DNA of 49,046 bases. Origin: CAZKCK01 sp964552325. GTDB taxonomy: Bacteria > Bacteroidota > Bacteroidia > Bacteroidales > TTA-H9. Shown here in pieces: positions 17,658-26,517 of the stretch (position 1 is the first letter of the stretch; every line of letters starts with the position of its first letter). Below the pieces are notes generated by a model. It did not search any database. It was not told the origin of the DNA and worked only from the letters and a program-made list of their open reading frames with translations. A program made the translations under genes and the position numbers. The DNA is taken from the NCBI GenBank assembly GCA_964552325.1, contig CAZKHA010000006.1, positions 1 to 49,046 on the forward strand, in the 5' to 3' direction.

Positions 17658-19160
17658 ATGAAACCATATATCTTGTTGCTTCTTTTTATGGCCTTTCGGC
17701 TAGCTGGCATAGGCCAGTCCTTCAACCCTTCAATAACTTGCCCTAATGATACAACAGTCCTTTTAGGCAGTGCCTTTGCTTTAACAGGTGGTCTGCCTGC
17801 TGGTGGTAGTTATTCGGGCACTGGGGTAATGCCAGGTGGAGAATCATTCAATACTAATATTTCTGGGCTTGGAAATTTTACCATAACTTATTCCGCAGGT
17901 GGGGAAATGTGTAATTTTACAATTAGTGTTGTTAATCAATTAACCATCAGTTGTCCGAACGATACTGTTGTTTGTAATGGATCAAATTATGAATTAACAG
18001 GTGGTCAACCCTCAGGCGGTGAGTATTCTGGTAAAGGTATTTTACCGGGTAGCAACTCCTTTAACTCCGGGACGGCTGGAGGGGTTGGAACATATACAAT
18101 CACCTATACAGTAAATAATCAAACTTGTACGTTTACCATTACCGTAATTGATGAGCCTGATAAACCTGTTTTAATTTCTCCAACCATCTCTGTATGTATT
18201 GGTGATGTAGTTTTATATCAAGCAACGCAAATAGCAAATGCAAAAGAGTATCTATGGACACTATCAAATAACACTATAACAAATTTTTCAACAGGATTAT
18301 CTCCAAATCTAAACATTGTTTTTTCGCAAGGATTTCAAAATGGTGAGTTAACAGTAACAGTTAATAACGGTTGCCAAAGTAACAGTTCCGACAAAAAGGA
18401 TATTACCGTTAATAGCTTACCAAGCCCAAGTATAAGCGGTAAAAACAGTGTTTGCCAAAACGAACAAACGGCATATGTTACTGGCACTTTCGCAGCATAC
18501 AATTGGACAGTAATTGGAGGAAGTTTGGTAGATAGTTTGGAGAATACGATTACCGTGAATTGGAGTACCCCTGGATCAGGATCTATTGGTCTGCAAGTTA
18601 CTGACAACAATGGTTGTAAGAATGCTACCAGTCTGGAAGTAAGCAAGGGTGAACTCATCACACCTGATGTGCCCAAAATTTGGCTATTTGGGTCACGCCT
18701 ATTGGTTTGTAGTTTAAATGATAACGGTATTTCGTATAAATGGTTTTATAAAAATCCAGAAGGCGGCTATCAAGTACTTGATAATTCAAAACAGTATTAT
18801 TATGTGCCAGACGCTAATCTGTTGGATACGTTTAAAGTACAAGCCTGTTATGGAACATGTTGCAATGAATCTGAACTTTATCCTAAGCAAGGTCAACCAA
18901 AATCTGCCCTTTCGCCAAGCCTACTGTCCATTTACCCCAACCCAACACGCGATCTTGTAACCTTAAAATTATTACTGCCTATTCAAGAAAGCTATAAATA
19001 CCGCATAATGGATGTATATGGAGGGTTGCAACTTGAAGGCATTTCGAATGAATTGGAATTACAACTGAATCTATCAGCCTTCAAATCTGGGATTTACTTC
19101 CTACAAGTACAATCACCAACCTTAGGTATTGAGAATTATAAAATCCTTAAAACCAACTAA
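17658..19160 (+). CDS. secreted Ig/PKD-like repeat protein with T9SS sorting domain
   Basis: A 500-residue protein with signal peptide MKPYILLLLFMAFRLAGIGQ. Two tandem ~70-residue repeats (SITCPNDTTVLLGSAFALTG and TISCPNDTVVCNGSNYELTG, each ending in a FTI-S/T-V strand) are followed by Ig/PKD-like domains with paired cysteines (VCIGDVVLYQ; SVCQNEQTAYVTG). The last ~75 residues are a type A T9SS domain (LSIYPNPTRDLVTLKL ... GIYFLQVQ). It should be exported across the outer membrane and anchored or released at the surface. Only 4 bp separate its stop from the next ATG, so the unit is translationally tight. Confidence 0.85.
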   Translation: MKPYILLLLFMAFRLAGIGQSFNPSITCPNDTTVLLGSAFALTGGLPAGGSYSGTGVMPGGESFNTNISGLGNFTITYSAGGEMCNFTISVVNQLTISCPNDTVVCNGSNYELTGGQPSGGEYSGKGILPGSNSFNSGTAGGVGTYTITYTVNNQTCTFTITVIDEPDKPVLISPTISVCIGDVVLYQATQIANAKEYLWTLSNNTITNFSTGLSPNLNIVFSQGFQNGELTVTVNNGCQSNSSDKKDITVNSLPSPSISGKNSVCQNEQTAYVTGTFAAYNWTVIGGSLVDSLENTITVNWSTPGSGSIGLQVTDNNGCKNATSLEVSKGELITPDVPKIWLFGSRLLVCSLNDNGISYKWFYKNPEGGYQVLDNSKQYYYVPDANLLDTFKVQACYGTCCNESELYPKQGQPKSALSPSLLSIYPNPTRDLVTLKLLLPIQESYKYRIMDVYGGLQLEGISNELELQLNLSAFKSGIYFLQVQSPTLGIENYKILKTN

Positions 19161-19164
19161 CCCC

Positions 19165-20520
19165 ATGAAAAAGATTATATTACTATATGCTATTGGGCTG
19201 CTGTTGGTTACGCAGCATGTTGTTGCACAAAAAGATAGTGAAGCACTCAACACAGTTAAGGAATGTATAAATAATTATAGAGCACTTAGCGTACTTGGGA
19301 ATAGTGTACTGAGCACCGATCTTAATCAAGATAAAATTGACGAGTTTCGGATGCTTTTCCGCAGGGATGCATCACTATGTTGGGATCTGTATAAAACAAC
19401 TGACGACACCATGAAAGGTGCCCCCCTCAGTTTAGAAGATTATATTGATAGGGTACGGTACGAGTATTTAGGAAAACAACCTAAATTAAATATACCCGAA
19501 AAGAAGATTGGTTATCAAATGAGCCCCGACAATCGCTCATGCATTGTGTATATGGTGAAGGAAAACAGGATAGAAGAAACCAGAAAGAAATTCACTATAC
19601 GCCTCAGGGTTAATGTGCAACTAGTAGATGGGACAGCCCAAATAATGGGAATTCAGGAAGATAAACGAAACACACGTTTAAGGGCTATTACGCCCGCAGC
19701 TTATTATGCAGCCTATGATAATGTAACTTCCTCGCTTTCAGGAAATCCACTTGGTACCCCGAGTCCAAAGAATTTAGATATTGTTGTTTCTCCACAGTTG
19801 TGGTTTGGGATGGGTGCCGACATAAGGCTCAATAACGAAATACGTGACGGAATTGTTGTAAATGCTGGTGTTTACATTGGGCAATCAAAGTTTGATATAA
19901 CTGCCGACAGCCTTGGCTTTAGCTACCTCGATGTCGTTGATTCTACTTTAAGTCAAAAGGGTATCTCGCTAACGGTTTTTGATAGGGCTTACCAGCTAAC
20001 CGAAAAAGTTGCACTTACTTCCATCCACATCCCTATCGGAATCAAGAAATACTTTAAACCCTTTGTGTATGCAAAAGCTGGAGTTGAGTTTTCAATGGTA
20101 TCAGGTACACTAACTGTAGAGGATTTTCTAGTATCACATACGGGTGGAGGGCGAGTAACCAATCTTAATAACCCTAGCCAATACTTCGATATAACTGACC
20201 CTGATGATGAAATTACAGGGGTTTATGGATTTTTCGCGAAACAAACCGTAAAAGGGTTTTCACATGATTATGAGGTCAATAAGATGAATGCCTCCCTAAT
20301 GCTTGCTATAGGCCTCGAAAAACAATTCGGCAGTTTTAGTTTGGGCATAGAACCTTATTGCAGGATTGGGTCTAACGCTTTGCATATAAGCTCAGTAGAA
20401 AATAGCCTTGATTTGTTAAATACAGCAAACTATAAGGGAATGCTTAGCCTTGTGGAAACACCATCCTATAGAATGAATGCTGGGATAGGCTTTTTTGTAA
20501 GTTATTTGTTTAGACATTAA
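19165..20520 (+). CDS. putative outer-membrane beta-barrel protein with N-terminal periplasmic domain
   Basis: A 451-residue protein; ATG at 19165 chosen because it starts the signal peptide MKKIILLYAIGLLLVTQHVV just after the previous stop. Residues ~25-190 look like a soluble NTF2-like or mixed domain (LNTVKECINNYRALSVLGNS). Residues ~205-451 alternate polar and hydrophobic positions and end in an aromatic strand (GIGFFVSYLFRH), as in 8-10-stranded Bacteroidota barrels. It is followed 12 bp later by the TssR-like gene. A role as an outer-membrane anchor of the secretion apparatus is conjecture based on that coupling. No closer family is recognised. Confidence 0.6.
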   Translation: MKKIILLYAIGLLLVTQHVVAQKDSEALNTVKECINNYRALSVLGNSVLSTDLNQDKIDEFRMLFRRDASLCWDLYKTTDDTMKGAPLSLEDYIDRVRYEYLGKQPKLNIPEKKIGYQMSPDNRSCIVYMVKENRIEETRKKFTIRLRVNVQLVDGTAQIMGIQEDKRNTRLRAITPAAYYAAYDNVTSSLSGNPLGTPSPKNLDIVVSPQLWFGMGADIRLNNEIRDGIVVNAGVYIGQSKFDITADSLGFSYLDVVDSTLSQKGISLTVFDRAYQLTEKVALTSIHIPIGIKKYFKPFVYAKAGVEFSMVSGTLTVEDFLVSHTGGGRVTNLNNPSQYFDITDPDDEITGVYGFFAKQTVKGFSHDYEVNKMNASLMLAIGLEKQFGSFSLGIEPYCRIGSNALHISSVENSLDLLNTANYKGMLSLVETPSYRMNAGIGFFVSYLFRH

Positions 20521-20532
20521 TAAATCATAAAT

Positions 20533-22929
20533 ATGAAGCATAAAGTAGTATTATTACTGGTATTTTGTATTGGACTTTCGGCAGTTGGCTTGTCACAAAA
20601 ACCCGTTACTGCCCTTAAAATGCCTGCTGATTTGTTAAATTACGAAAAGCGTATCAATATTTTATCAATGCTCAGCGATGGAACAAAACTCGATAGGCCT
20701 TGGGTTGTGTTCTCTGATCGTGGTGAGGATTTTGGTCAAATGTATTACGTTGTAAAGGAAGATCAAACAAAATTAGAGCTATACAAGGCAGATTCACATG
20801 ATCCGTCAAGGCGGTTACGGAATCCAGAATATATAGGATGGCGCGACAAACAAAACTTGCTTGTTTATTTTGGAGCTGATTTTACCCGAGGGTCAATGAT
20901 CCACAAAAAATGCGTTATTCTCAATAAGAAAGATGTTGTAGAACGTATCAAAGCTGGGGAATTGGAAGAGTCTCAAGTACCTAAATACAAATCTCCTGAC
21001 GATACTGAGTCTTTTGGTAATGCCCCTTTGTATTTTATCTACTTTGTTTACAAAGCTCCTATTGAAGGGAATAGGATACTTATTGGGAAGGATTTTAAAA
21101 TGGAACCCAGCGATTTTAAAGGCCAAATTTATGGATGGGTGGATAAGAATCGAGTTTATGAATACGAGAATCGGATATGCTTTGAACCCAATTATGAAAA
21201 CAGTGCAGTACAATTCCGCAGGTGTAATCCCGAATTTCAAGCTACCGCCTTTGAGCGATCCGACGAATTACGTTATTACATAAAGGGCGATACTTCATAT
21301 AGAGGATTTTGGAAAGAGCCAAATTACTATTATTTCAAAAATCCGGAATGGAAACCAAATTCGAGCCTTACACCCTATTGGCCAGAAACCAAAAAACTAC
21401 CTGATACACTATTGCAAAAGCTCTGTGATAAAACCAATTGGAAGAATACAAAGCTGTTAACTGAGAAACCATTGCCAGGTCATAAATTTAGGTTTCCCCT
21501 AATAAAACTAGAGAAAGGTGGTGATGATATTTTCCATGTGGGTATTGCAGGTCGTGAATCAAGAGCATCAAGCTCCAAAGATTATAATTGCGATGATATT
21601 AAACAATTTAAGAGTAAATTAAACATTTTTTTCGTAAGCGACAATGCAATTGAAAAGAATAGGTTAAGCTTTGCTTTAGGCCTCATAAATCAAGACTACA
21701 AACAATTTGATAAAAGTTATGGGGCTTGTTTCTACCCCATGACCTTTGCCAAGAATTGGATTGATCTGGGCGACAAAGGGCCGAATCAACGCGAACCCAA
21801 TTATACTACCGTCCGAAATTTTCTCAAGAATTATATTCAGGATAAAAACGTTGTGAAAGGCCAAGATAATTACTTACATGCACTAAAAAGCATGTTAGGG
21901 AAGCAGAATTTCAACAAGAATCAAACAAATATCATTGTCATTTTAAATAGCAGGACTCCTTCGCAAGATGATTTCGCTTCCATGCACGAATTGATTGAAA
22001 CCAAACTCATGGAGAATAACTGCTTTTTAATAGCGATTGATTTCTCGGCTAATGGCACTTTTAAGGATCAAATAAAATTGATTTCGAAGAATGTAAATAA
22101 GCTTCTGGCTCAAAAAAACAAGTTTGCTACTGTAAATGCTGATTTTGAGGAAATGGAAGGAATGGAGGTATTATACTCTTATACATTAGCAGCCATATCG
22201 CAAAAAAAACCAGGCGAATCAGCCGCCGATGTTACCGACAAATTGATAACCTCTTCAGGCCAGCGTATCATCAATACTGTTGACAACCTAATTAACTTAT
22301 TGTGTAGCAACGAACAAAGCTCCACTGGTGTAAAGGTAAATATGGAAGACCCTTTTGTTCAGGCACAAGTTGGTAATGCCAACAGTTGGACAAGTAACAA
22401 AGTACAGTCAGTACGGTACCTTCAAGAAGGCTATATTCCACGAAAGTTTAGAAAAGAGCATCCAGATCTTTGGAAAGCGGATGTGTTGTTTACTGCTGAT
22501 GAGTTGAGAGATATCAGCCACTCACTGAGCAAATTGTTTGATGACAATAAAACATCCAGCGAGAAGTCCGAAGCTCTATACGATTTATTCACGGAGCTTT
22601 TTGATCGCTTTGTGGGCGAGGATATACCTGAAGCCCGACTAAGGGAATTAACGCCGACCCAAATTATGAGTGATATTATAGGAGAGGCTTTTGGGTATAA
22701 TGTAGATGCCAGCAAGTCCCCATTAAAGGGCTACACCTTAAGCAGGATTAAGTCGAATGATAGGACTATTGAACGTGATGTGCGAAATTATTGGGATAAC
22801 CTTATAAAATGCCACGATAGGATAAAACAGGTATTAGCAGGTAGAGAAGAACTTAAATTTAGCATTGATGAGGGTTGTAAAGAGAACTGTGTTTATTATT
22901 ACTGGATTCCAATGGATATGTTGCCTTAA
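20533..22929 (+). CDS. tssR: TssR-like periplasmic T6SS protein with vWA-like domain
   Basis: A 798-residue protein with signal peptide MKHKVVLLLVFCIGLSAVGL. Length, export signal and location beside the T6SSiii core fit TssR, one of the Bacteroidota-specific envelope components (TssN-R). Residues ~364-510 alternate hydrophobic strands and helices (LNIFFVSDNAIEKNRLSFAL; NIIVILNSRTPSQDDFASMH; NCFLIAIDFSANG) like a von Willebrand A domain, although the metal-site DxSxS reads SDNAIEKN and may not bind metal. The ABC ATPase gene starts 15 bp later. TssR is known to work in the periplasm with the membrane complex; assignment here rests on architecture and context. Confidence 0.65.
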   Translation: MKHKVVLLLVFCIGLSAVGLSQKPVTALKMPADLLNYEKRINILSMLSDGTKLDRPWVVFSDRGEDFGQMYYVVKEDQTKLELYKADSHDPSRRLRNPEYIGWRDKQNLLVYFGADFTRGSMIHKKCVILNKKDVVERIKAGELEESQVPKYKSPDDTESFGNAPLYFIYFVYKAPIEGNRILIGKDFKMEPSDFKGQIYGWVDKNRVYEYENRICFEPNYENSAVQFRRCNPEFQATAFERSDELRYYIKGDTSYRGFWKEPNYYYFKNPEWKPNSSLTPYWPETKKLPDTLLQKLCDKTNWKNTKLLTEKPLPGHKFRFPLIKLEKGGDDIFHVGIAGRESRASSSKDYNCDDIKQFKSKLNIFFVSDNAIEKNRLSFALGLINQDYKQFDKSYGACFYPMTFAKNWIDLGDKGPNQREPNYTTVRNFLKNYIQDKNVVKGQDNYLHALKSMLGKQNFNKNQTNIIVILNSRTPSQDDFASMHELIETKLMENNCFLIAIDFSANGTFKDQIKLISKNVNKLLAQKNKFATVNADFEEMEGMEVLYSYTLAAISQKKPGESAADVTDKLITSSGQRIINTVDNLINLLCSNEQSSTGVKVNMEDPFVQAQVGNANSWTSNKVQSVRYLQEGYIPRKFRKEHPDLWKADVLFTADELRDISHSLSKLFDDNKTSSEKSEALYDLFTELFDRFVGEDIPEARLRELTPTQIMSDIIGEAFGYNVDASKSPLKGYTLSRIKSNDRTIERDVRNYWDNLIKCHDRIKQVLAGREELKFSIDEGCKENCVYYYWIPMDMLP

Positions 22930-22943
22930 TCAAAAAAAAACAA

Positions 22944-23807
22944 ATGAATAAGACAAAAAGTGTATTTGAGATTCATAATTTGGAGTGTGCTTACGATAAA
23001 CATCCTAATCCGGTGCTTTTTATCAAGGAACTGCAAATACCAAATGAAGGCATTACTACAATTCTTGGAAAATCGGGCAGTGGTAAATCCACTTTTGTAG
23101 AAACTCTGGGCATGATGAATCATACCATACGTAAAGGGTCCATTAATTTATCAACGAATGATGAAACCCATGTAATCGATTCAAACCTTTGGAAAAACCC
23201 CGAGGCCTTATCGAGCTTACGCAGGAAGTATTTTTCGTTCATTTTCCAGAATGATTACCTAATGCCTTATTACACTCCTTTACAAAACATCTTGATTGGC
23301 AATTTGATACAGAACCAAGCTAGTCAACTTTCGGGATCAGCTAAAAATGCCAAGGTAAATGAGATACTTAAAATTTGCACCGATATTGGCCTTGATGTGA
23401 AAAACCTGGATAAGATGCCTTACGATATGTCTGGTGGACAACGCCAAAGGCTTTCCTTCATTCGTGCTATTACAAAAGACTATTCAGTAATTTTTGGTGA
23501 TGAACCCACAGGGAATTTAGATGACGATACTTCTGAAAGGCTTATGTTATTATTGAAAGAATCCGTTGAACAATTACCAAATCGGTCCGCAGTATTGGTA
23601 TCGCATAACATCCGATTGTCAATTACGTATTCCAACAGACTTATTGTGCTTTCACCCACCGAGCAATTGGCCTATGCTGTTGAAGAAAGCAATGTGTTTG
23701 ATAAAGTTGCGGGTAACTGGCAAAATAAACCAGGACAGGTATTGAATGATAGCGAAATGGCGGCTTATATACGCGAGATGTTACGCCCTAACCCAGTTCA
23801 AAACTAA
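22944..23807 (+). CDS. ABC transporter ATPase (LolD/MacB-type)
   Basis: A 287-residue cytoplasmic ATPase. Walker A is GKSGSGKST, the Q-loop is IFQNDYLMPYYTPLQNI, the signature is MSGGQRQRLSF, Walker B is VIFGDEPTGNLD, and the switch histidine is in VSHNIRLS. The FQxxxLMP and DEPTGNLD pattern is that of the MacB/LolD/FtsE class, which powers mechanotransmission rather than classical import. The permease starts 5 bp downstream. Its place between tssR and tssG is not part of the usual T6SSiii gene set, so a link to secretion-system assembly or lipoprotein/cargo handling is inferred from position only. Confidence 0.92.
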   Translation: MNKTKSVFEIHNLECAYDKHPNPVLFIKELQIPNEGITTILGKSGSGKSTFVETLGMMNHTIRKGSINLSTNDETHVIDSNLWKNPEALSSLRRKYFSFIFQNDYLMPYYTPLQNILIGNLIQNQASQLSGSAKNAKVNEILKICTDIGLDVKNLDKMPYDMSGGQRQRLSFIRAITKDYSVIFGDEPTGNLDDDTSERLMLLLKESVEQLPNRSAVLVSHNIRLSITYSNRLIVLSPTEQLAYAVEESNVFDKVAGNWQNKPGQVLNDSEMAAYIREMLRPNPVQN

Positions 23808-23812
23808 GCATT

Positions 23813-25366
23813 ATGTTTAAGAACAACAATATAGCATCCTTCCGATCCGTAATCCTCCAAAATGAGTATAAAGCCTTACGGGGAATCAACAACAGCACAA
23901 TTTGGTACCTCTTTGTTATTTTGCTGATTACCTTTCTTAGCTTTGGTTTCTCAAAGAGTGCTCTCAACTATCAAAAGAAACTAACCGAAGATCCTTTTAG
24001 CAATTGGATAAACCTGATTGACAATGGAAGTACACGTAAAGCGCTCCGTCTTTTGGAAACAGATACACAATTAGACAGCCTGCGCCAGCTTTTCGGCATC
24101 AAAAACACCTATTTTTATAGCCGGTGGCAATGGAAAGTTAAATCACGCCAAGGTGATACCTCCTTGGCTGCCATTCAATGCCGTTCAATCGAACCCTCAA
24201 CAGGTGTAATTAATGCCCTTATGCATCCCAACAACTTGATTCGCAAATACATACCTGATACTATTTCGAATGATTCAATTTTTTGGTTTGAGCCCAATGG
24301 TATAGTAGTTACCCAAAAATTGTTGCAATCACTTGGTTTAGATGATACTACAGTTGTTTTTCTGCCAATACGCACTTTTAATAATGCTGATTGGTTACCA
24401 TTTCCCATCATAGCTGTAGTAAAGGAAATGCCTGACCTCTCGGATATAGTTTGCACAAATACTTTATACACAAAGTCTTCGTATAGTTTATACGATTCGA
24501 AAAATACCAAATTTAGGTTTTTTATCGAAAATGCAAAACGTTCCGATATTGATAGCCTTCTAATTAAGGTATATACTGCCCTAGATAGGCTTGATTACCT
24601 CGGAAGCATTTATTTCGACTCAACCCTACGAAAAGATGCTAAGCTTAAAAATTGGTTGTGGACGGTAGAAAACGAGGGGCCATATTTATCCTTTCATGAA
24701 AAAATGCAACGGTTAAACTCCATCCCTGAGTTAAACAATTTCCATTGGGGGCAGTATTGGGAGCTAACACCAGACACCACCTTCGACAATGCTGCTCAAA
24801 TTCATGATTGTTTGGCCATTGAGTTCCAGAATCTTGACAAAATCCGTGAGTTTGCTAACTATATTCTGGAAAAATACGAGCTTCCCCTAAATATGGAGGT
24901 ATTAAAGCAACGCGAAAACTATTTGTTTACAAGCAAACTTGCCCTTGGAGCCATTTTTATGGTGTTGTTGCTTTCCATTGTTTCTGTAACCATTTACATA
25001 TCGGGTTCTATTCGAAACCATCTTGAGAAAGTGAAAAAGAACCTAGGGAATTTCTTAGCCTTTGGTATCAACAATAAGGTCTTAATTTGGTTATATATCA
25101 GGGTAACGTTACGAATCTTACTAACTGCTCTTCTACCAGCATTCCTGGTAGCTTGGACGGCAGGAGAAATTTTTGAACGGTACTTCTTAACACACCTACT
25201 GATACTTGAAGCCGGTGAGAATTACTTCTCACTGATTAATGCTTGGTTTTTACTGTTTATCGCAACAATACTCTTCATTGCCATCTCGCGTACGTTTTTC
25301 TCTATCAGTTTGATTTTGAAACACACCCCAGGCGATTTGGTTTATGAACGGGATGGAAAGCACTAA
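23813..25366 (+). CDS. ABC permease of MacB/FtsX-like topology
   Basis: A 517-residue protein with one N-terminal helix (~30-48), a ~320-residue periplasmic domain, and three C-terminal helices (~374-398, ~428-452, ~476-500). This is the four-helix layout of MacB, LolC/E and FtsX subunits. The C-terminal part (GNFLAFGINNKVLIWLYIRV) resembles the family's coupling-loop region. Similarity of the periplasmic domain to known members is not obvious. It pairs with the ATPase just upstream. Substrate or partner is unknown; neither a TolC nor an adaptor gene is adjacent. Confidence 0.8.
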   Translation: MFKNNNIASFRSVILQNEYKALRGINNSTIWYLFVILLITFLSFGFSKSALNYQKKLTEDPFSNWINLIDNGSTRKALRLLETDTQLDSLRQLFGIKNTYFYSRWQWKVKSRQGDTSLAAIQCRSIEPSTGVINALMHPNNLIRKYIPDTISNDSIFWFEPNGIVVTQKLLQSLGLDDTTVVFLPIRTFNNADWLPFPIIAVVKEMPDLSDIVCTNTLYTKSSYSLYDSKNTKFRFFIENAKRSDIDSLLIKVYTALDRLDYLGSIYFDSTLRKDAKLKNWLWTVENEGPYLSFHEKMQRLNSIPELNNFHWGQYWELTPDTTFDNAAQIHDCLAIEFQNLDKIREFANYILEKYELPLNMEVLKQRENYLFTSKLALGAIFMVLLLSIVSVTIYISGSIRNHLEKVKKNLGNFLAFGINNKVLIWLYIRVTLRILLTALLPAFLVAWTAGEIFERYFLTHLLILEAGENYFSLINAWFLLFIATILFIAISRTFFSISLILKHTPGDLVYERDGKH

Positions 25367-25411
25367 CAAAATGATATACTAAAACTTAAATAATAGATAA
25401 ACCATACCATA

Positions 25412-26482
25412 ATGCAAAACGATCATCCACGAAAAGTTCCTTTTTGGTATTACTTAACCATAGGATTGCTGGTGCTGATTTCAGCAGGCATTACTTTTTT
25501 ATTGGTTCCCCCACCTACTGCCCCGCCGTCTCCACCACCTCCTCCGCCACCCCTGAAGCTTTTCCTTGTTTCGCCTCCTGCTGACACCTTGATTTATGTT
25601 GACAAAAAGGAAAAACCACAGCTAACGGACACCCTTGGCCCCTTTGAAACCAACGTCCCCACTGATTCAATTGCCTGGGAGATTAAGCAAACCACGGGCG
25701 GACTAACCGTAACACCATCAAAAGGCATAGGTAAAACCATTATTGTGGCGTATGAACTTCCAAATCCATTAATTGAAGCCAGCCTGACCTTTGAGTTGAC
25801 ACCTATCCATAAAGGCAAAACAGGTGATGCTACTGAGTTCTCCAAAACGTTCAAAGCCAAACCTGATGCTCCAAAACAGCCAATACAATTGGCTAAAACC
25901 AGTGCAAGGTTAACGCTTAAGGCCAATCAAAAAAACATTGATATACCAAAGCAAGCTTTAAGCTGTAACCAAGCAAAACCATATCAAATTTCGTGGAAAC
26001 TTAATACGGAACGGACTTCCAAAGAAGTTAAACTTGACGGGATTCCAGCATCTGGAACTGGCGATATTGACGGGTTTACCGTTGCACTAAACGCTACCGT
26101 AAAATCTGCCAAGGTCGTTTTTGATGTAACACCTTCAAAAGAAGGATTTGAAAGCTTAAAAGGTAGTTATGTTATCACGTTGTCAGGCAGCCCCTGCGAT
26201 CCTCCAGATCAAATTAGTGACTATAACCAAAAAATTATGGCCATTGTTGAAGATATTAACGATACCTTCAAAATGTACGTCAGGATTGCTGATCCGGATG
26301 AAAAGGCAGACTATTTGAAGGACCTTACAACCTCCTTTGCCAAACTAAAAATTCTAAACATTCAAGTTGATGGCCACAATTCAATTAGTGCGTACTTAAA
26401 ATCTGGCTTTAGTAAAGTGCCGGTTGTGAACGTTACTAAAAATGAATGCGGAACTATCGAAACCCTAAAAGTAAATCCATAG
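25412..26482 (+). CDS. bitopic proline-rich periplasmic protein in T6SS cluster
   Basis: A 356-residue protein with a short cytoplasmic N-terminus, one membrane helix (~13-32), and a proline-rich linker immediately after it (LVPPPTAPPSPPPPPPPLK). Two beta-rich, Ig-like periplasmic segments follow (~55-155 and ~165-255), then a helical C-terminal region (DQISDYNQKIMAIVEDINDT) with a final Cys-containing strand. The topology is that of a trans-periplasmic spacer. TssO and TssP of T6SSiii are also bitopic, so it could fill the TssP place, but no family motif was recognised. It lies 45 bp after the ABC permease and 35 bp before a secreted dockerin-like protein. Confidence 0.6.
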   Translation: MQNDHPRKVPFWYYLTIGLLVLISAGITFLLVPPPTAPPSPPPPPPPLKLFLVSPPADTLIYVDKKEKPQLTDTLGPFETNVPTDSIAWEIKQTTGGLTVTPSKGIGKTIIVAYELPNPLIEASLTFELTPIHKGKTGDATEFSKTFKAKPDAPKQPIQLAKTSARLTLKANQKNIDIPKQALSCNQAKPYQISWKLNTERTSKEVKLDGIPASGTGDIDGFTVALNATVKSAKVVFDVTPSKEGFESLKGSYVITLSGSPCDPPDQISDYNQKIMAIVEDINDTFKMYVRIADPDEKADYLKDLTTSFAKLKILNIQVDGHNSISAYLKSGFSKVPVVNVTKNECGTIETLKVNP

Positions 26483-26517
26483 TATAATGTATAGTTAAGT
26501 ATTTAAACAAATGTTAT

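Noticed and set aside
22944..25366. ABC exporter as the direct partner of the TolC/adaptor operon
   Set aside because: About 9 kb and several transcription units apart, with a terminator after the adaptor; no direct evidence in sequence, so kept only as a question.
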